A stretch of DNA of 64,000 nt, taken from the NCBI RefSeq assembly GCF_028858725.1, contig NC_084773.1:22663675-22727674 (forward strand), read 5' to 3'. Origin of the DNA: Colius striatus. Lineage: Eukaryota; Chordata; Aves; Coliiformes; Coliidae. The translations under genes were made by a program, and so were the position numbers. This document shows positions 20,985 to 35,100 of this stretch, piece after piece (within the stretch, counting starts at the first letter, position 1; the number at the start of each line of letters is the position of its first letter). Under the pieces are notes generated by a model. That model saw only the letters and a program-made list of their open reading frames with translations. It was not told the origin of the DNA and did not search any database.

Positions 20985-23900
20985 ATGTCCCATCACACTC
21001 CCAGGGTCCTATCCCTGGAGTCCAGTCCTTTCTCAGTCCCATCCCACCCCAGAGTCCCATCCCAGCCTCAGAGTCCCATCTTATTCCAAGGGTCCTATCC
21101 CTGGAGTCTGATCCCTTCCCAGTCCCATCACATCCCCAGAGTCCCATTCCAATCTCAAGATCTAATTCCATCGCTTTACTGGGGTCCCATCACAACCACA
21201 GGGTCCCATCCCAGCCCCAGGGTCCTATCCCCAGGGTCTCATCCCAGTCCCAGGATCCCATCCCATCCCTGAGATCCCACCCCTGGGGTCCCATCCCAGT
21301 CTCATCCCACCCCTGGAGTCCCATCCCAGTCCTATCCCATCCCACCCCTGGGATCCCATCCAGTCCCATCCCACCCCTGGGGTCCCATCCCAGTCTCATC
21401 CCACTCCTGGGGTCCCATCCCAGTCCTATACCATCCGACCCCTGAGGTCCCACCCCTGGGGTCCCATCCCAACCCTGGGGTCCCATCCGGTCCCATTCCA
21501 TCCCACCCCTTGGGTCCCATCACACCCCTGCGGACTCATCCCATCCCACCCCTGGGGTCCCATCCCATCCCATCCCACTCCTGGGTTAGCATCCCATGCC
21601 ACCCCTGGGGTCCCATCCCATGCCACCCCTGGGGTCCCATCCCATGCCACCCCTGGGGACTCATCCCACCCCTGGGGTCCCATCCCATCCCATCCCACCC
21701 CTGGGTTGCCATCCCATCCCAACCCTGGGGTCCAATCCAGTCCCATCCCATCCCATCCCATCCCAACCCTGGGGTACTATCCCAACCCTGGGGTCCCATC
21801 CCACCCCTGGGGCCCCATCCCATCCCACCCCTGAGGACTCGTCCCACCCCTGGGGTCCCATCCAGTCCCACCCCTGGGGTCCCATCCAGTCCCATCCCAA
21901 CCCTGGAGTCCCATCCCACCCCCAAGTCCCAGCCCTGGGGTCCCATCCCAAAGTCAGGGTCCCATCCCACCCCTGGGGTCCCATCCCAGTGTCATCCCAC
22001 TCTGGAGTCCCATCCCAGTCCTATCCCATCCCACCCCTGAGGTCCCAGCCCTGTGGTCCCATCCCATCCCACCCCTGGGGTCCCATCCCATCCCACCCCT
22101 GGGGTCCCATGCCACCCCTGGGGTCCCATCCCATGCCACCCCTGGGGTCCCATCCCATGCCACCCCTGGGGACTCATCCCACCCCTGGGGTCCCATCCCA
22201 TCCCATCCCACCCCTGGGTTACCATCCCATCCCAACCCTGGGGTCCAATCCAGTCCCATCCCATCCCATCCCAACCCTGGGGTACTATCCCAACCCTGGG
22301 GTCCCATCCCACCCCTGGGGCCCCATCCCATCCCACCCCTGAGGACTCGTCCCACCCCTTGGGTCCCATCCCATCGCACCCCTGGGGTCCCATCCAGTCC
22401 CATCCAGTCCCACCCCTGGGGTCCCATCCAGTCCCACCCCTGGGGTCCCATCCAGTCCCATCCCAACCCTGGAGTCCTATCCCACCCCCAAGTCCCAGCC
22501 CTGGGGTCCCATCCCAAAGTCAGGGTCCCATCCCACCCCTGGGGTCCCATCCCAGTGTCATCCCACTCTGGAGTCCCATCCCAGTCCTCTCCCATCCCAC
22601 CCCTGAGGTCCCAGCCCTGTGGTCCCATCCCATCCCACCCCTGGGGTCCCATGCCACCCCTGGGGTCCCATGCCATGCCACCCCTGGGGTCCCATCCCAT
22701 GCCACCCCTGGGGACTCATCCCACCCCTGGGGTCCCATCCCATCCCATCCCACCCCTGGGTTACCATCCCATCCCAACCCTGGGGTCCAATCCAGTCCCA
22801 TCCCATCCCATCCCAACCCTGGGGTACTATCCCAACCCTGGGGTCCCATCCCACCCCTGGGGTCCCATCCCATCTCACCTCTGGAGATTCATCCCACCCC
22901 TGGGGTCACATCCCATCCCACCTTTTGGGTACCATCCCACCCTTTGGGTCCCATCCCACCCCTGGGGTCCCATCCCATCCCACCCCTGGGGACTCATCCC
23001 ACCCCTGGGATCCCATCCTATCCCATCCCACCCCTGAGGTCTCACCCTTGGCGTCCCATCCCGTCCCAACCCTGGGGTCCCATCCATTCCCATCCCATCC
23101 CATCCCACCCCTGGGATATCCCATCCCACCCCTGGGAACTCATCCCACCCCTTAGTTCCCATCCCATCCCATCCCATCCCACCCCTGGAGTCCCATCCCT
23201 GGGTTCCCATCCCAACCTCAGGGTCCCATCCCACCCCTAGGGTCCCACCCCTACGATCGCATCCCACCCCTGGGGTCCCATCCCAGTGTCATCTCACCCC
23301 TGGAGTCCCACCCCAGTCCTATACCATCCCACCCCTAAGATCCAACCCCTGTGGTCCCATCCCATCCCATCCCAGCCCTGGGATCTCATCCAGTCCCATT
23401 CCATCCCATCCCATCCCACCCCTGGGGTCCCATCCCATCCCACCCCTGGGGTCCGATCCCACCCCACTCCTGGATACTCATCCCACCCCTGGGTTCCCAT
23501 CCCATCCCACCCCTGGGATCCCATCCCAACCCTGGGGTCCCATCCCACCCCTGGGGTCCCATCCTATCTCACCCCTGGGGACTCATCCCACCCCTGGGGT
23601 CCAATCCAGTCCCGTCCCATCCCACCCCTGGGGACCCATCCCACCCCTAGGGTCACATCCCATCTCATCCCTGGGGTCCCATCCCTACCCTGGGGTCCCA
23701 TCCAGTCCCATCCCACCCCTTGGGACCCATCCCAACCCTAGGGTCCCATCCCATCCCATCCCATCCCACCCCTGGGGTCCCATCCCATCCCAACCCTGGG
23801 ATCCCATCCAGTCCAATTCCACCCAACCCCTTGGGTCCCATTCCAACCCATTGGGGTCCCATCCCATCCCACCCTTGGGGTCCCATCCCATCCCACCCCT

Positions 23901-26900
23901 TAAGTCCCATCCCTGGGGTCCCATCCAAACCTCAGTGTCCCATTCAAAACTCAGGGTCCCATCCCACCCCTGGGGTCCAATTCCTGGGGTCCCATCCCAG
24001 TCTCATCCCAACCCTGGAGTCCCATCCCAGTCCTATCCCGTCCCACCCCTGGGGTCTCATCCCATCCCACCCCTGGGGTCCCATCCAGTCCCATCCTACC
24101 CAACCCCTGGGGTCCAATCCAGTCCCGTTCCACCCCTGGGGTCCCATCCCATCCCACCCCTGGGGTCTCATCCAGTCCCATCACGAACCCTGGGGTCCCG
24201 TCCCATCCCTGGGGTCCCATCCCTGGGGTCCCATCCCAGTCCGATCCCAGTCCTATCCCATCCCACCCCTGAGGTCCCATCCCTGGGGTCCTATCCCATC
24301 CCAACCCTGGGGTCCCATCGAGTACCATCCCACCCCTGGGGTCCCATCCCACCCGTGGGGTCGCATCCCATTCCATCCCAGCCCTGGGGTCCCATCCCAT
24401 CCCACCCCTGGGGTTCCATCCCATCCCACCCCTGGGGTCCCATCCAGTCCCATCCCAACCCTGGAGTCCCATCCCACCCCTGAACTCCCATCCTTGGGGT
24501 CCCATCCAAACCTCAGGGTCCCATCCCACCCCTGCGGTCCCACCCCTGGGGTTGCATCCCATCCCTGGATGGGACACCAGGGGTGGGATGGGACCCCAGG
24601 GGTTGGATGGGACTGGATGGGACCCGAGGGGTGGCATGGGACCCCAGGGGTGGGATGGGATGGGACTGGATGGGACCCCAGGGGTGGGATGGGACTGGAT
24701 GGGACCCCAGGGGTGGGATGAGTCTCCAGGGGTGGGATGGGATGGGATGGGACCCCAGGGGTGGGATGGGACCTCAGGGGTGGGATGGGACCCCAGGGGT
24801 GGGGTGAGTCACCAGGGGTGGGATGGGACCCCAGGGGTGGGATGGGACTCGATGGGACCCATCCTAGTCCTGAGGTCCCACCCTTGGCGTCTCATCCTGT
24901 CCCAACCCTGGGGTCCCATCCCATCCCATCACATCCCACCCCTGGGGTCCCATCCCATCCCACCAGTGGGGTCCAATCCCACCCCTGGGCTCCCATCCCA
25001 TCCCACCCCTGGGGTCCCATCCAGTCCCATCCCACCCCTGGGGTCCCATCCCACCCCTGAAGTCCCACCCCTGGGGTCCCATCCCAGTGTAATCCCACCC
25101 CTGGAGTCCCATCCCAGTCCTATCCCATCCCACCCCTGAGGTCCCACCCCTGGGGTCCCATGCCATCCCAGCCCTGGGTTCCCATCCAGTCCCATCCCAC
25201 CGCTGGGGTCCCATCTCATCCCACCCCTTGGGTCCCATCACACCCCTGCGGACTCATCCCATTCCACCCCTGGGGTCCCATCCCATCCTACCCCTGGGGA
25301 CTCATCCCACCCCTGGGGTCCCATCCCATCCCACTCCTGGGGTCCCATCCCACCCCTTGGGTCCCATCCCATTCCATCCCATCCCACCCCTGGGGTCCCA
25401 TCCCACCCCTGGGGTCCCATCCTATTATACCCCTGAGGACTCGCCCCACTCCTTGGGTCCCATCCCATCCCACCCCTGGGGTCCTATCCAGTCCCATCCC
25501 ACCGCACCCCTGGGGTCCCATCCCACCCCATCCCTGGGGTCCCATCCCATCACACCCCTGGGGTCCCATCCAGTCCCATCCCAACCCTGGAGTCCCATCC
25601 CACCCCTCTAGTCCCAGCCCTGGGGTCCCATCCCAACCTCAGGGTCCCATCCCACCCCTGGGGTCCCACCCCTGCAGTCACATTTCAACCCTGAGGTCCC
25701 ATCCCAGTGTCATCACACCCTTGGAGTCCCATCCCAGTCCTATGCCATCCCACCCCTGGGGTCCCATCCCATCCCAGCCCTGGGGTCCCATCCAGTCCCA
25801 ACCCATGCCATTCCATCTCATCCCACCCCTGGGGTCACATCCCATCCCATCCCATCCCATCCCACCCCTGGGGACTCATCCCACCCCTGGGTTCCCATCC
25901 CATTCCATCCCATCCCATCCCACCCCTTGGGTCCCATCCCATCCCACCCCTGGGGTCCCATCCCATCTCTCCCTTAAGGACTCATCCCACCCCTGGGGTC
26001 CCATCCCATCTCACCCCTGGGTCCCATCCCATCCCACCCCTGGGGTCCCATCCAGTTCCACCCCTGGGGTCCCATCCAGTCCCAACACTGTGGTCCCATC
26101 CAGTTCCATCCCATCCCATCCCATCCCAACCCTGGGGTCCCATCCCAACCCTGGGGTCCCATCCAGTCCCATCCCACCCCTGGGGTCCCATCCCATCCCA
26201 CCCCTGGGGTCACATCCCACCCCTGGGGACTCATCCCACCCCTTAGTTCCCATCCCATCCCATCCCATCCCATCCCATCCCATCCCATCCCATCCCATCC
26301 CATCCCATCCCACCCCTTGAGTCCCATCCCTGGGTTCCCATCCCAACCTCAGGGTCCCATCCCACCCCTAGGGTCCCACCCCTACGATCGCATCCCACCC
26401 CTGGGGTCCCATCCCAGTGTCATCTCACCCCTGGAGTCCCTCCCCAGTCCTATACCATCCCACCCCTAAGGTCCAACCCCTGTGGTCCCATCTCATCCCA
26501 GCCCTGGGATCTCATCCAGTCCCATTCCATCCCATCCCATGCCACCCCTGGGGTCCCATCCCATCCCACCCCTGGGGTCCCATCCCATCCCACCCCTGGG
26601 GTCCCATTCCACCCCTGGGGTCCCATCCTATCTCACCCCTGGGGACTCATCCCACCCCTGGGGTCCCATCCCATCCCACCCCTGGGGTCCCATCCCATCC
26701 CATCCCATCCCTGGGGTCCCATCCCACTCCTGGGGTCCCATCCAGTCCCATCCCACTCCTGGGGTCCCATCCCATCCCACCCCTGGGGTCCCATCCCAAC
26801 CCATCCCATCCCACCCCTGGGGTCCCATCTCATCCCAACCCTGGGATCCCATCCAGTCCCATCCCATCCCACCCCTGGGGTCCCATCCCTGGGGTCCCAT

Positions 26901-29900
26901 CCCAGTCCTATCCCATCCCATCCCTGAGGTCCCACCCCTGGGGTCCTATCCCATCCCACCCCTGGGGTCCCATCCCACCCCTGGGGTCCCATCCCACCCC
27001 TGGGGTAGCATCCCATCCTACCCCTGGGGACCCATCCCACCCCTGGGGTCCCATCCCACTCCTGGAGACTCATCCCATCCCTGGGGTCCCATCCCATCCC
27101 ATCCCACCCCTTGGGTCCCAAGCAGTCCCATCCCATCCGAAACGTGGGGTCCCATCCTATCCCACCCCTGGGGTCCCATCCCAACCCTGGGGTCCCATCC
27201 AGTCCCATCCAACCCCATCCCATCCCACCCCTTGGATTCCATCCCACCCCTGGGGACTCATCCCACCCCTGGGGTCCCATCACATCCCATCCCACCCCTA
27301 GGATCCCATCCCTGGGGTCCCATGCCATCCCACCCCTGGGGTCCCATCCAGTCCCATCCAACCCCATCCCATCCCACCCCTTGGATTCCATCCCACCCCT
27401 GGGGACTCATCCCACCCCTGGGGTCCCATCACATCCCATCCCACCCCTGGGGTCCCACCCCTGGGGTCCCATGCCATCCCACCCCTGGGGTCCCATCCAG
27501 TCCCATCCAATCCCATCCCATCCCATCCCACCCCTGGGTCCCATCACATCCCACCCCTGGGGACTCATCCCACCCCTGGGGTCCCATCACATCCCAACCC
27601 TGGTGTCCCATCCAGTCCCATGCCATCCCATCCCACCCCTGGCGTCCCATCCCATCCCATCCCATCCCAACCCTGGGGTCCCATCCAGTCCCATCCCTTC
27701 CCACCCCTGGGGTCCCATCCCACCCCTGAGGTCCCATCCCATCCCACCCCTGGGGTCCCATCCCACCCCTGGGGACCCATTCCAACCCTGGTGTCCCATC
27801 CAGTCCCATCCCACCCCTGGGCACTCATACCATGCCTAGGGATCCATCCCACCCCTGGGATTCCATCCCATCCCACCCCTGGGGTCCCATCCAGTCCCAT
27901 CCCACCCTTGGGGTCCCATTCCACCCCCCCTCGAGGACTCATCCCAACCCTGGGTACCCATCCCACCCCTGGGGACCCATCCCAACCCTGGTGTCCCATC
28001 CATTCCCATCCCCCCCCTGTGGTCCCATCCCACACCTGAGGTCCCATCCCACCCCTGGGGTCCCATCCAGTCCTAGCCCACCCCTGGGGTCCCATCCCAC
28101 CCCTGGGGTCCCATTCCATCCCACCCCTGGGGACTCATCCCACCCCTGGGGTCCCATCACATCCCATCCTACCCCTAGGGTCCCATCCCATCCCAACCCT
28201 GGGGTCCCATCTAGTCCCATCCCATCCCATCCTACCCCTGGGGTCCCATCCCATCCCTGAGGTCCCATCCCACCCCTGCGAGCCCATCCCATCCATCCCA
28301 TCCCACCGCTAGGGTCCCCTCCCATCCCACCCCTGGGGTCCCATTCCATCACCTCCCATCCCACCCCTGGGGTCCCTTCCCAACCCTGGGGTCCCATCCA
28401 GTCCCATCCAATCCCATCCCATCCCACCCCTGGGGTCCCATCCCATCTCACCACTGGGGTCCCATCCCATCCCATCCCATCCCACCCCTGGGGTCCCATC
28501 CCACCCCTGGGGTCCCATCTCACTTCTGGGGTCCCATCCAGTCCCATCCAATCCCATCCCATCCCATCCCACACCTGGGGTCCCATCCCATCTCACCCCT
28601 GAGGTCCCATCCCAACCCTGGGGTCCCATCCCATCCCACCCCTGGGGTCCCATCCCATCCCCTCCCATCCCACTCCTGGGGACTCATCCCACCCCTGGGG
28701 TCCCATCCTAACCCTGGGGTCCCATCCAGTCCCATCCAATCCCATCCCATCCCACCCCTGGGCTCCCATTACATCCCACCCCTGGGGTCCCATCCCACCC
28801 CTGAGGTCCCATCCCATCCCACCCCTGGGGTCCCATCCCATCCCAACCCTGGGGTCCTATGCAGTCCCATGCAATCCCACCCCTGGGGTCCCATCCCACC
28901 CCTGGGGACTCATCCCATCCCGCCCCTGGGGTCCCATCACATCCCATCCCACCCCTACGGTCCCATCCCCTCCCAACCCTTGGGTCCCATCCAGTCCCAT
29001 GCCATCCCACCCCTGGTGTCCCATCCCATCCCATCCCATCCCTGAAGTCCTATCCCTGGGGTCCCATCCACACCTCAGGGTCCCGTCCCACCCCTGGGGT
29101 CGCATCCCACCCCTGGGGTCCCATCCCAGTCTCATCCCACTCCTGGATTCCTATCCCAGTTCTATCCCATCCCACTCCTGGGGACTCATCCCATCCCACT
29201 CCTGGGGTCCCATCCCATCCCATCCCTGAAGACTCATCCCACCCCTGGGGTCCCATCCCGTCCCACCCCTGGGGTCCCATCCCACCCTTGGGGTCCCATC
29301 CTACCCCTGGTGTCCCATCCCATCCCACCCCTGGGGTCCCATTGCACTCCTGAGGTCCCATCCCATCCCACCCTTGGGGTCCCATCCCACCCCTGGGGAC
29401 TCATCCCACCTCTGGGGTCCCATTCCAACTCTGGGGTCCCATCCAGTCCCATCCAATCCCATCCCATCCCACCCCTGGGGTCCCATCCCATCCCACCCCT
29501 AGGGTCCCATCCCATCCCAACCCTGGGGTCCCATCCCATCCCACCCCTAGGGTCCCATCCCATTCCACCCCTGGGGTCCCAGCCAGTCCCATCCCATCCC
29601 ATCCCACCCCTGGGGTCCCATCCCATTCCAACTCTGGGGTCCCATCCCATCTCACCCCTGAGGTCCCATCCCACCCCTGGGGTCCCATCCCATCCCTTCC
29701 CACCCCTGGGGTCCCATCCCAACCCTGGGGTCCCATCCCATCCCAACACTGGAGTCCCATCTCTGGGATCCCATCCCAACCTCAGGGTCCCATCCTACCT
29801 CTGGGGTTCCACCCCTGGGGTCCCATCCCAACCCTGGGGTCCCATCCAGTCCCATCCAATCCCATTCCATCCCACCCCTGGGGTCCCATCCCACCCCTGA

Positions 29901-30090
29901 CGTCACATCCCACCCCTGGGGACTCATCCCACCCCTGCGGTCCCATCCCATCCCATCCCATCCCATCCCATCCCATCCCATCCCACACCTGGAGTCCCAT
30001 CCAGTCCCATCCCACCCCTGGGGTCCCATCCCATCCCACCCCTGGGGTCCCGTCCCACCCCTGGGGTCCCGTCCCAGCCCTTGGTGCCGT
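20985..30090 (+). repeat. 9-kb C-rich minisatellite in GPT intron
   Basis: The 20-bp unit CCCATCCCACCCCTGGGGTC varies by loss or gain of CCCAT/CCCATCC 5-mers. Longer repeats are present: about 550 bp recurs at 21,430-21,970, 22,000-22,540 and 22,560-22,900, recognisable by TGCCACCCCTGGGGTCCC and TGGGTTACCATCCC. A block at 24,559-24,860 is inverted. All long frames on both strands here are repeat artefacts. Confidence 0.95.
24559..24860 (-). repeat. inverted segment inside the minisatellite
   Basis: The strand composition flips from CCCATCCCACCCC to GGGGTGGGATGGGACCCCAG for about 300 bases and then flips back. Both junctions (CCCATCCCTGG/ATGGGAC and GATGGGACC/CATCC) lie inside repeat units, as expected for an inversion between repeats. 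Confidence 0.9.
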
Positions 30091-30097
30091 AGGGTAC

Positions 30098-30341
30098 CGG
30101 TGGGGTTGCCAGGGTTGATGATGCACACCACCCGTGGGCAGCAGTGCCGGCGGCCCTCGGCCAGCGCCCGCCGCAGCTCACTCAGCGCCAGTGCCCAGCA
30201 CCGTTCGTTGTCCAGGTAGTAGCCGAGCTGCACGGCCCCCAGCTCGGCGATGGTGGCCGAGTACAGCGGGTACTGCAGGATGGGGATCAGCACCCGCGTG
30301 CGAGAGGGCACCGAGCCCGTCACCAGCAGCTTCAGGATTGT
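30098..30341 (-). CDS. GPT: GPT exon, copy 1 (244 bp)
   Basis: On the minus strand the exon opens after TGCCCTCAG and ends at G/GTACCC. It encodes [20 protein letters not shown], then [31 protein letters not shown] and [17 protein letters not shown] is the conserved substrate/cofactor loop of class I/II aminotransferases. Compared with copy 2 and the mammalian enzyme it has Leu for Pro in [11 protein letters not shown], and it keeps the Arg of NER. The donor phase suits the exon at 20,192. It lies exactly between a C-rich array on its left and a G-rich array on its right. Which copy is spliced, if either, cannot be told. Confidence 0.9.
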
Positions 30342-30349
30342 CTGAGGGC

Positions 30350-31250
30350 ATTGGCATGGCATGATGGAGGGTGACGGGGGGCTGCGGACACGATGGGGAG
30401 GGACACGGGGATGGTGAGGGGGGAAGGGGATGGTGACGGGAGAAGGGGGTGGTGAGGGGCACAGTGTGAGCACAGGGATGGTGATGGTACACGGGGGAGG
30501 TGAGGGGACATGCGGCTGGTGAGGGGACACGGGGGTGGTGATGGGAGAAGGGGAAGGTGAGAGGACATGGGGGTGGTGAGGGGATAAGGGCATGTTGAGG
30601 GGACACGGGGATTGTGAGGGGACACGGGGGTGGTGAGGGGAGAAGGGGATAGTGAGGGGAGAAGGGGCTGGTGAGGGGACACGGGGGGGGTGAGGGGACA
30701 TTGGGCAGGTGAGGGGACACGGGTGGGGTGAGGGGACAAGGGGATGGTGAGGGGAGACGGGGATGGTGAGGGGAGAAGGGGAGGGTGAGGGGAAAAGGGG
30801 TTGGTGAGGGGACATGGGGCAGGTGAGGGGCCACGGGAGTGGTGAGGGGACACTGGGATAGTGAGGGGACAAGGGAGTGGTGAGGGGAGAACGGTATGGT
30901 GAATGGACACGGGGATGGTGAGGGGACAAGGGGATGGTGACGGGTACAGTGTGGGCACAGGGATGGTGAGGGGAGATGGCGAGGGGAGATGGGGATGGTG
31001 AGGGGAGATGGGGATGGCGAGGGGACATGGGACTGGTGAGGGGACACAGCGGGTGGTGAGGGGAGATGGGGATGGTGAGGGGAGAAGGGAAGGTTGAGGG
31101 GACAAGGGGGTGGTGAGGGGACAAGGGGGTGGTGAGGGGACAAGGGGGTGGTCACGGGGCGCGGGGCAGGTGCGGGGACATGGGGTTGGTGAGGGGACAC
31201 GGGGATGGTGAGCGGAGAAGGGGATGGTGAGGGGACACGGGGATGGTGAG
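30350..31250 (+). repeat. G-rich minisatellite, ~19-bp GGTGAGGGGA units
   Basis: Units of the form GGGGATGGTGAGGGGACAC or GGTGAGGGGAGAAGGGG. On the GPT sense strand this is a long pyrimidine tract leading up to the splice acceptor of copy 1. Confidence 0.93.
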
Positions 31251-32165
31251 GGGACATGGTATGGGCACAGGGATGGTGTGGAGCACGGTGTGGGCACAGG
31301 GATGGTGTGGGACACTGTACATGGACAATGAGGGGACATTGTGTGGGCACAGGGACGGTGTGGGGGCACAGTGTGGGCACAGGGATGGTGAGGGACATGG
31401 TGTCGGCACAGGGATGTTATGGGTCATGGTGTGGGCACATTGATAGTGAGGGGACACAGTGTGGGCATAGGTAAGGAGGGGGGACACGGTGTGGGCACAG
31501 GGACAATGAGGGGACACGGTGTGGGTACAGGGATGGTGAGGGGACATGGTGTCGGGGCTCAGGGATGGTGGGGGGACACAGTGTGGGCACAGGGATTAGG
31601 AGGGGCACAGTGTGGTCATAGGGATGGTGTGGGACATGGTGTGGGTACAGGGATGGTGAGGGGACATGGTGAGGGCACAGTGTGGGCATAGGGACAATGA
31701 GGGGACATGGTGTGGGCACAGGGATGGTGTCGGACATGGTGTGGGCATAAGGATGGTGTGGGACAAGGTGTGGGCTCAGCGATGGTGTGGGACACAATGT
31801 GGTCACAAGGATGGTGTGGGACACGGTGCGGGCACAGGGATGGTGAGGGCACACTGTGGGCAGAAGGACAATGAGGGGACACGGTGTGGGCACAGGGATT
31901 GTGTCGGACATGGTGTGGGCATAAGGATGGTGTGGGACAAGGTGTGGGCACAATGGTGTGGGACATGATGTCGGTACAAGGATGGTGTGGGACACGGTGT
32001 GGGCACAGTGACAATGAGGGGACACGCTGTCGGCACAGGGATGGTGTGAGACACAGTGTGGGAACAGGGATGGTGAGGGGCACAGTGTGGGCACAGGGAA
32101 AATAAGGGGAGACAATGTGGGCACAGGGATGGTGAGGGGACATGATGTGGGCACAGGAACAATGA
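31250..32165 (+). repeat. G-rich minisatellite, ~28-bp GTGTGGGCACAGGGATGG units
   Basis: This is the same family as at the left edge of the window and at 41,240-43,240. It ends at about 32,165, where the second C-rich array starts mid-unit. Confidence 0.92.
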
Positions 32166-35100
32166 GGGTCCCATCCCAGTCTCATCCCACCCCTGCAGTC
32201 CCATCCCAGTCCTATCCCATCCCACCCCTGAGGTCCCACCCCTGGGGTCCTATCCCATCCCAACCCAGGGTCCCTTCCAGTCCCATCCCATCCCATTCCA
32301 TCCCACCCCTAGGGACCCATCCCAGCCCTGGGGTCACATCCAGTCCCATCCCACCCCTGGGGTCCGATCCCACCCCTGGGGTCCCATTCCATCCCATCCC
32401 AACCCTGGGGTCCCATCCCACCCCAACCCTGGGGTCGCATCCAATCCCAACCCTGGGGTCCGATACCACCCCTGAGGTCCCATCCCACGCCTGGGGTCCC
32501 ATCCCATCCCACCCCTGAAGACTCATCCCACCCCTGGGGTCCCATCCCATCCCACCCCACCCCTGGGGTCCCATCCCATCCCAACCCTGGGGTCCCATCC
32601 AATCCCATCCCATCCCACCCCTGCGGTCCCATCCCACCCCTGGGGACTCATCGCACCCCTAGGTTCCCATCCCATCCAACCCCTGGGGTCCCATCCCATC
32701 CCAACCCTGGGGTCCCATCCAGTCCCATCCCATCCCATCCCATCCCATCCCACCCCTGGGGTCCCATCCCACCCCTGGGGTCCCATCCCATCCCATCCCA
32801 TCCCATCCCACTCCTGGGGACCCATCCCAACCCTGGGGTCCAATCCAGTCCCATTCCATCCCACGCCTGGGGTCCCATCCCACGCCTGGGGACCCATCCC
32901 ACCCCTGGGGTCCCATCCAACCCCTGGGGTCCCATCCCACCCCTGGGGACCCGTCCCATCTCACCCCTGGGGTCCCGTCCCATCCCACCATTGAGGTCCC
33001 ATCCCATCCCACCCCTGTGGTCGCATCCCACCCTTGGGGTCCCATCCTAGTCTGATCCCACCCCTGGAGTCCCATCCCAGTCCTATCCCATCACATTCCA
33101 TCCCATCCCACCCCTGGGGTCCCATCCCATATCACCCCTGGGATCCCATCCCATTACATCCCGTCCCACCCCTGGGTCCCATCCCATCCCAACCCTGGGG
33201 TCCCATCCAGTCCCATCCCACCCCTGGGGTCCCATCCCACCCCGGGGGTCCCATCCCATCCCTGGGGACCCATCCCAACCCTGGGGTCCCATCCAGTCCC
33301 ATCCCATCCCACCCCTAGGGTCCCATCCCATCCCACCCCTGGGGACTCATCCCACCCCTAGGGTCCCATCCCATCCCAACCCTGGGGTCCCATCCAGTCC
33401 CATCCCAACCCTGGGATCCCATCCCACGCCTGAAGTCCCATCCCTGGGGTCCCATTCGAAACTCAGGGTCCCATCCCACCCTTGGGGTCCCACCCCTGGG
33501 GTCACATCCCACCCCTGGGGTCCCATCCCACTCTCGTCCCACCCCTGGAGTCCCATCCCAGTCCTATCCCATCCCACCCTTGAGGTCCCACCCCTAAGGT
33601 CCCATCCCATCCCAACCCTAGGGTCCCATCCAGTCCCATCCCATCCCATTCCATCCCACCCCTGGGGTCCCATCCCATCCCATCCCATCCCACTCCTGGG
33701 GACTCATCCCACCCCTGAGTTCCCATCCCATCCCACCCCTGGGGACACATCCAGTCCCATCCCACTCCTGGGGTCCCATTCCATCCCACCCCTGGGGACT
33801 CATCCCACCCCTGGAGTCCCATCCCATCCCATCCCACCCCTGGGGTCCCATCCCATCCCACCCCTGGGTACCCATCCCACCCCTGGGTACCCATCCCACC
33901 CCTGGGGTCCCATCCCATCCCATCCCATCCCACCCCTGTCGTCCCATCCCACCCCTAGGTTCCCATCCCATCCCACCCCTGGGGACTCATCCCACCCCTG
34001 GGGTCCCATCCCATCCTAACCCTGGGGTCCCATCCAGTCGCGTCCCATCCCACCCCTGGGGTCCCATCCCATCCCACCCCTGGGGTACCGTCCCACCCCT
34101 GAGGTCCCATCCACTCCCATCCCAGCCCTAAGGTCCCATCCCACCCCTGGGGTCCCATCCAGTCCCATCCCACCCCTGGGGTCCCATCCCACCCCTGGGA
34201 TCCCATTCCATCCCACCCCTGGAGTCCCATCCCACTCCTGGGGTCCCATCACACCCCTGAACACTCATCCCACCCCTGGGGTCCCATCCCATCCCACCCC
34301 TGGGGTCCCATCCCATCCCACCCCTGGGGTCCCATCCAGTCCCATCCCATCCCATCCCACTCCTGGGGTCCCATCCCATCCCACCCCTGAAGTCTCATCC
34401 CTGGGGTCCCATCCCAACCTCAGGGTCCCATCCCAACCCTGGGGTCCCATCCCATCCCACCCCTGGGGACTCATCCCACCCCTGGGGTCCCATCCCAACC
34501 CATCCAATCCCATCCCACCCCTGGGGACCCATCCCATCCCAACCCTGGGTTCCCATCCCGTCCCATCCCAACCCTGGGGTCCCATCCCAACCCTGGGGTC
34601 CCTTCCCATTCCACCCCTGGGGTCCCAACCCATCCCATCCATTCCCATCCCAACCCTGGGGTCCCATCCCAGCCCTGAATTCCCATCCCTGGGGTCCCAT
34701 CCCAACCTCAGGGTCCCATCCCACCTCTGGGGTCCCACCCCTGGGGTCGCATCCCACCCCTGGGGTCCTGTCCCAGTCTCATCGCACCCCTGGAGTCCCA
34801 TCCCAGTCCTATCCCATCCCACCCCTGAGGTCCCACCCCTGGGGTCCCATCCCATCCCAACCCTGGTGTCCCATCCAGTACCATCCCATCCCATCCCTGG
34901 GGTCCCATCCAACCCCTGGGGACTCATCCCACTCCTGGGGTCCCATCCCATCCCACCCCTGGGGACTCATCCCACCCCTGGAGTCCCATCTCTTCCCATC
35001 CCATCCCACCCCTGGGGTCCTATCCCAACCCTGGGGTCCCATCCAGTCCCATCCCACCCCTGAAGTCCCATACCTGGGGTCCCATTCCAACCTCAAGGTC

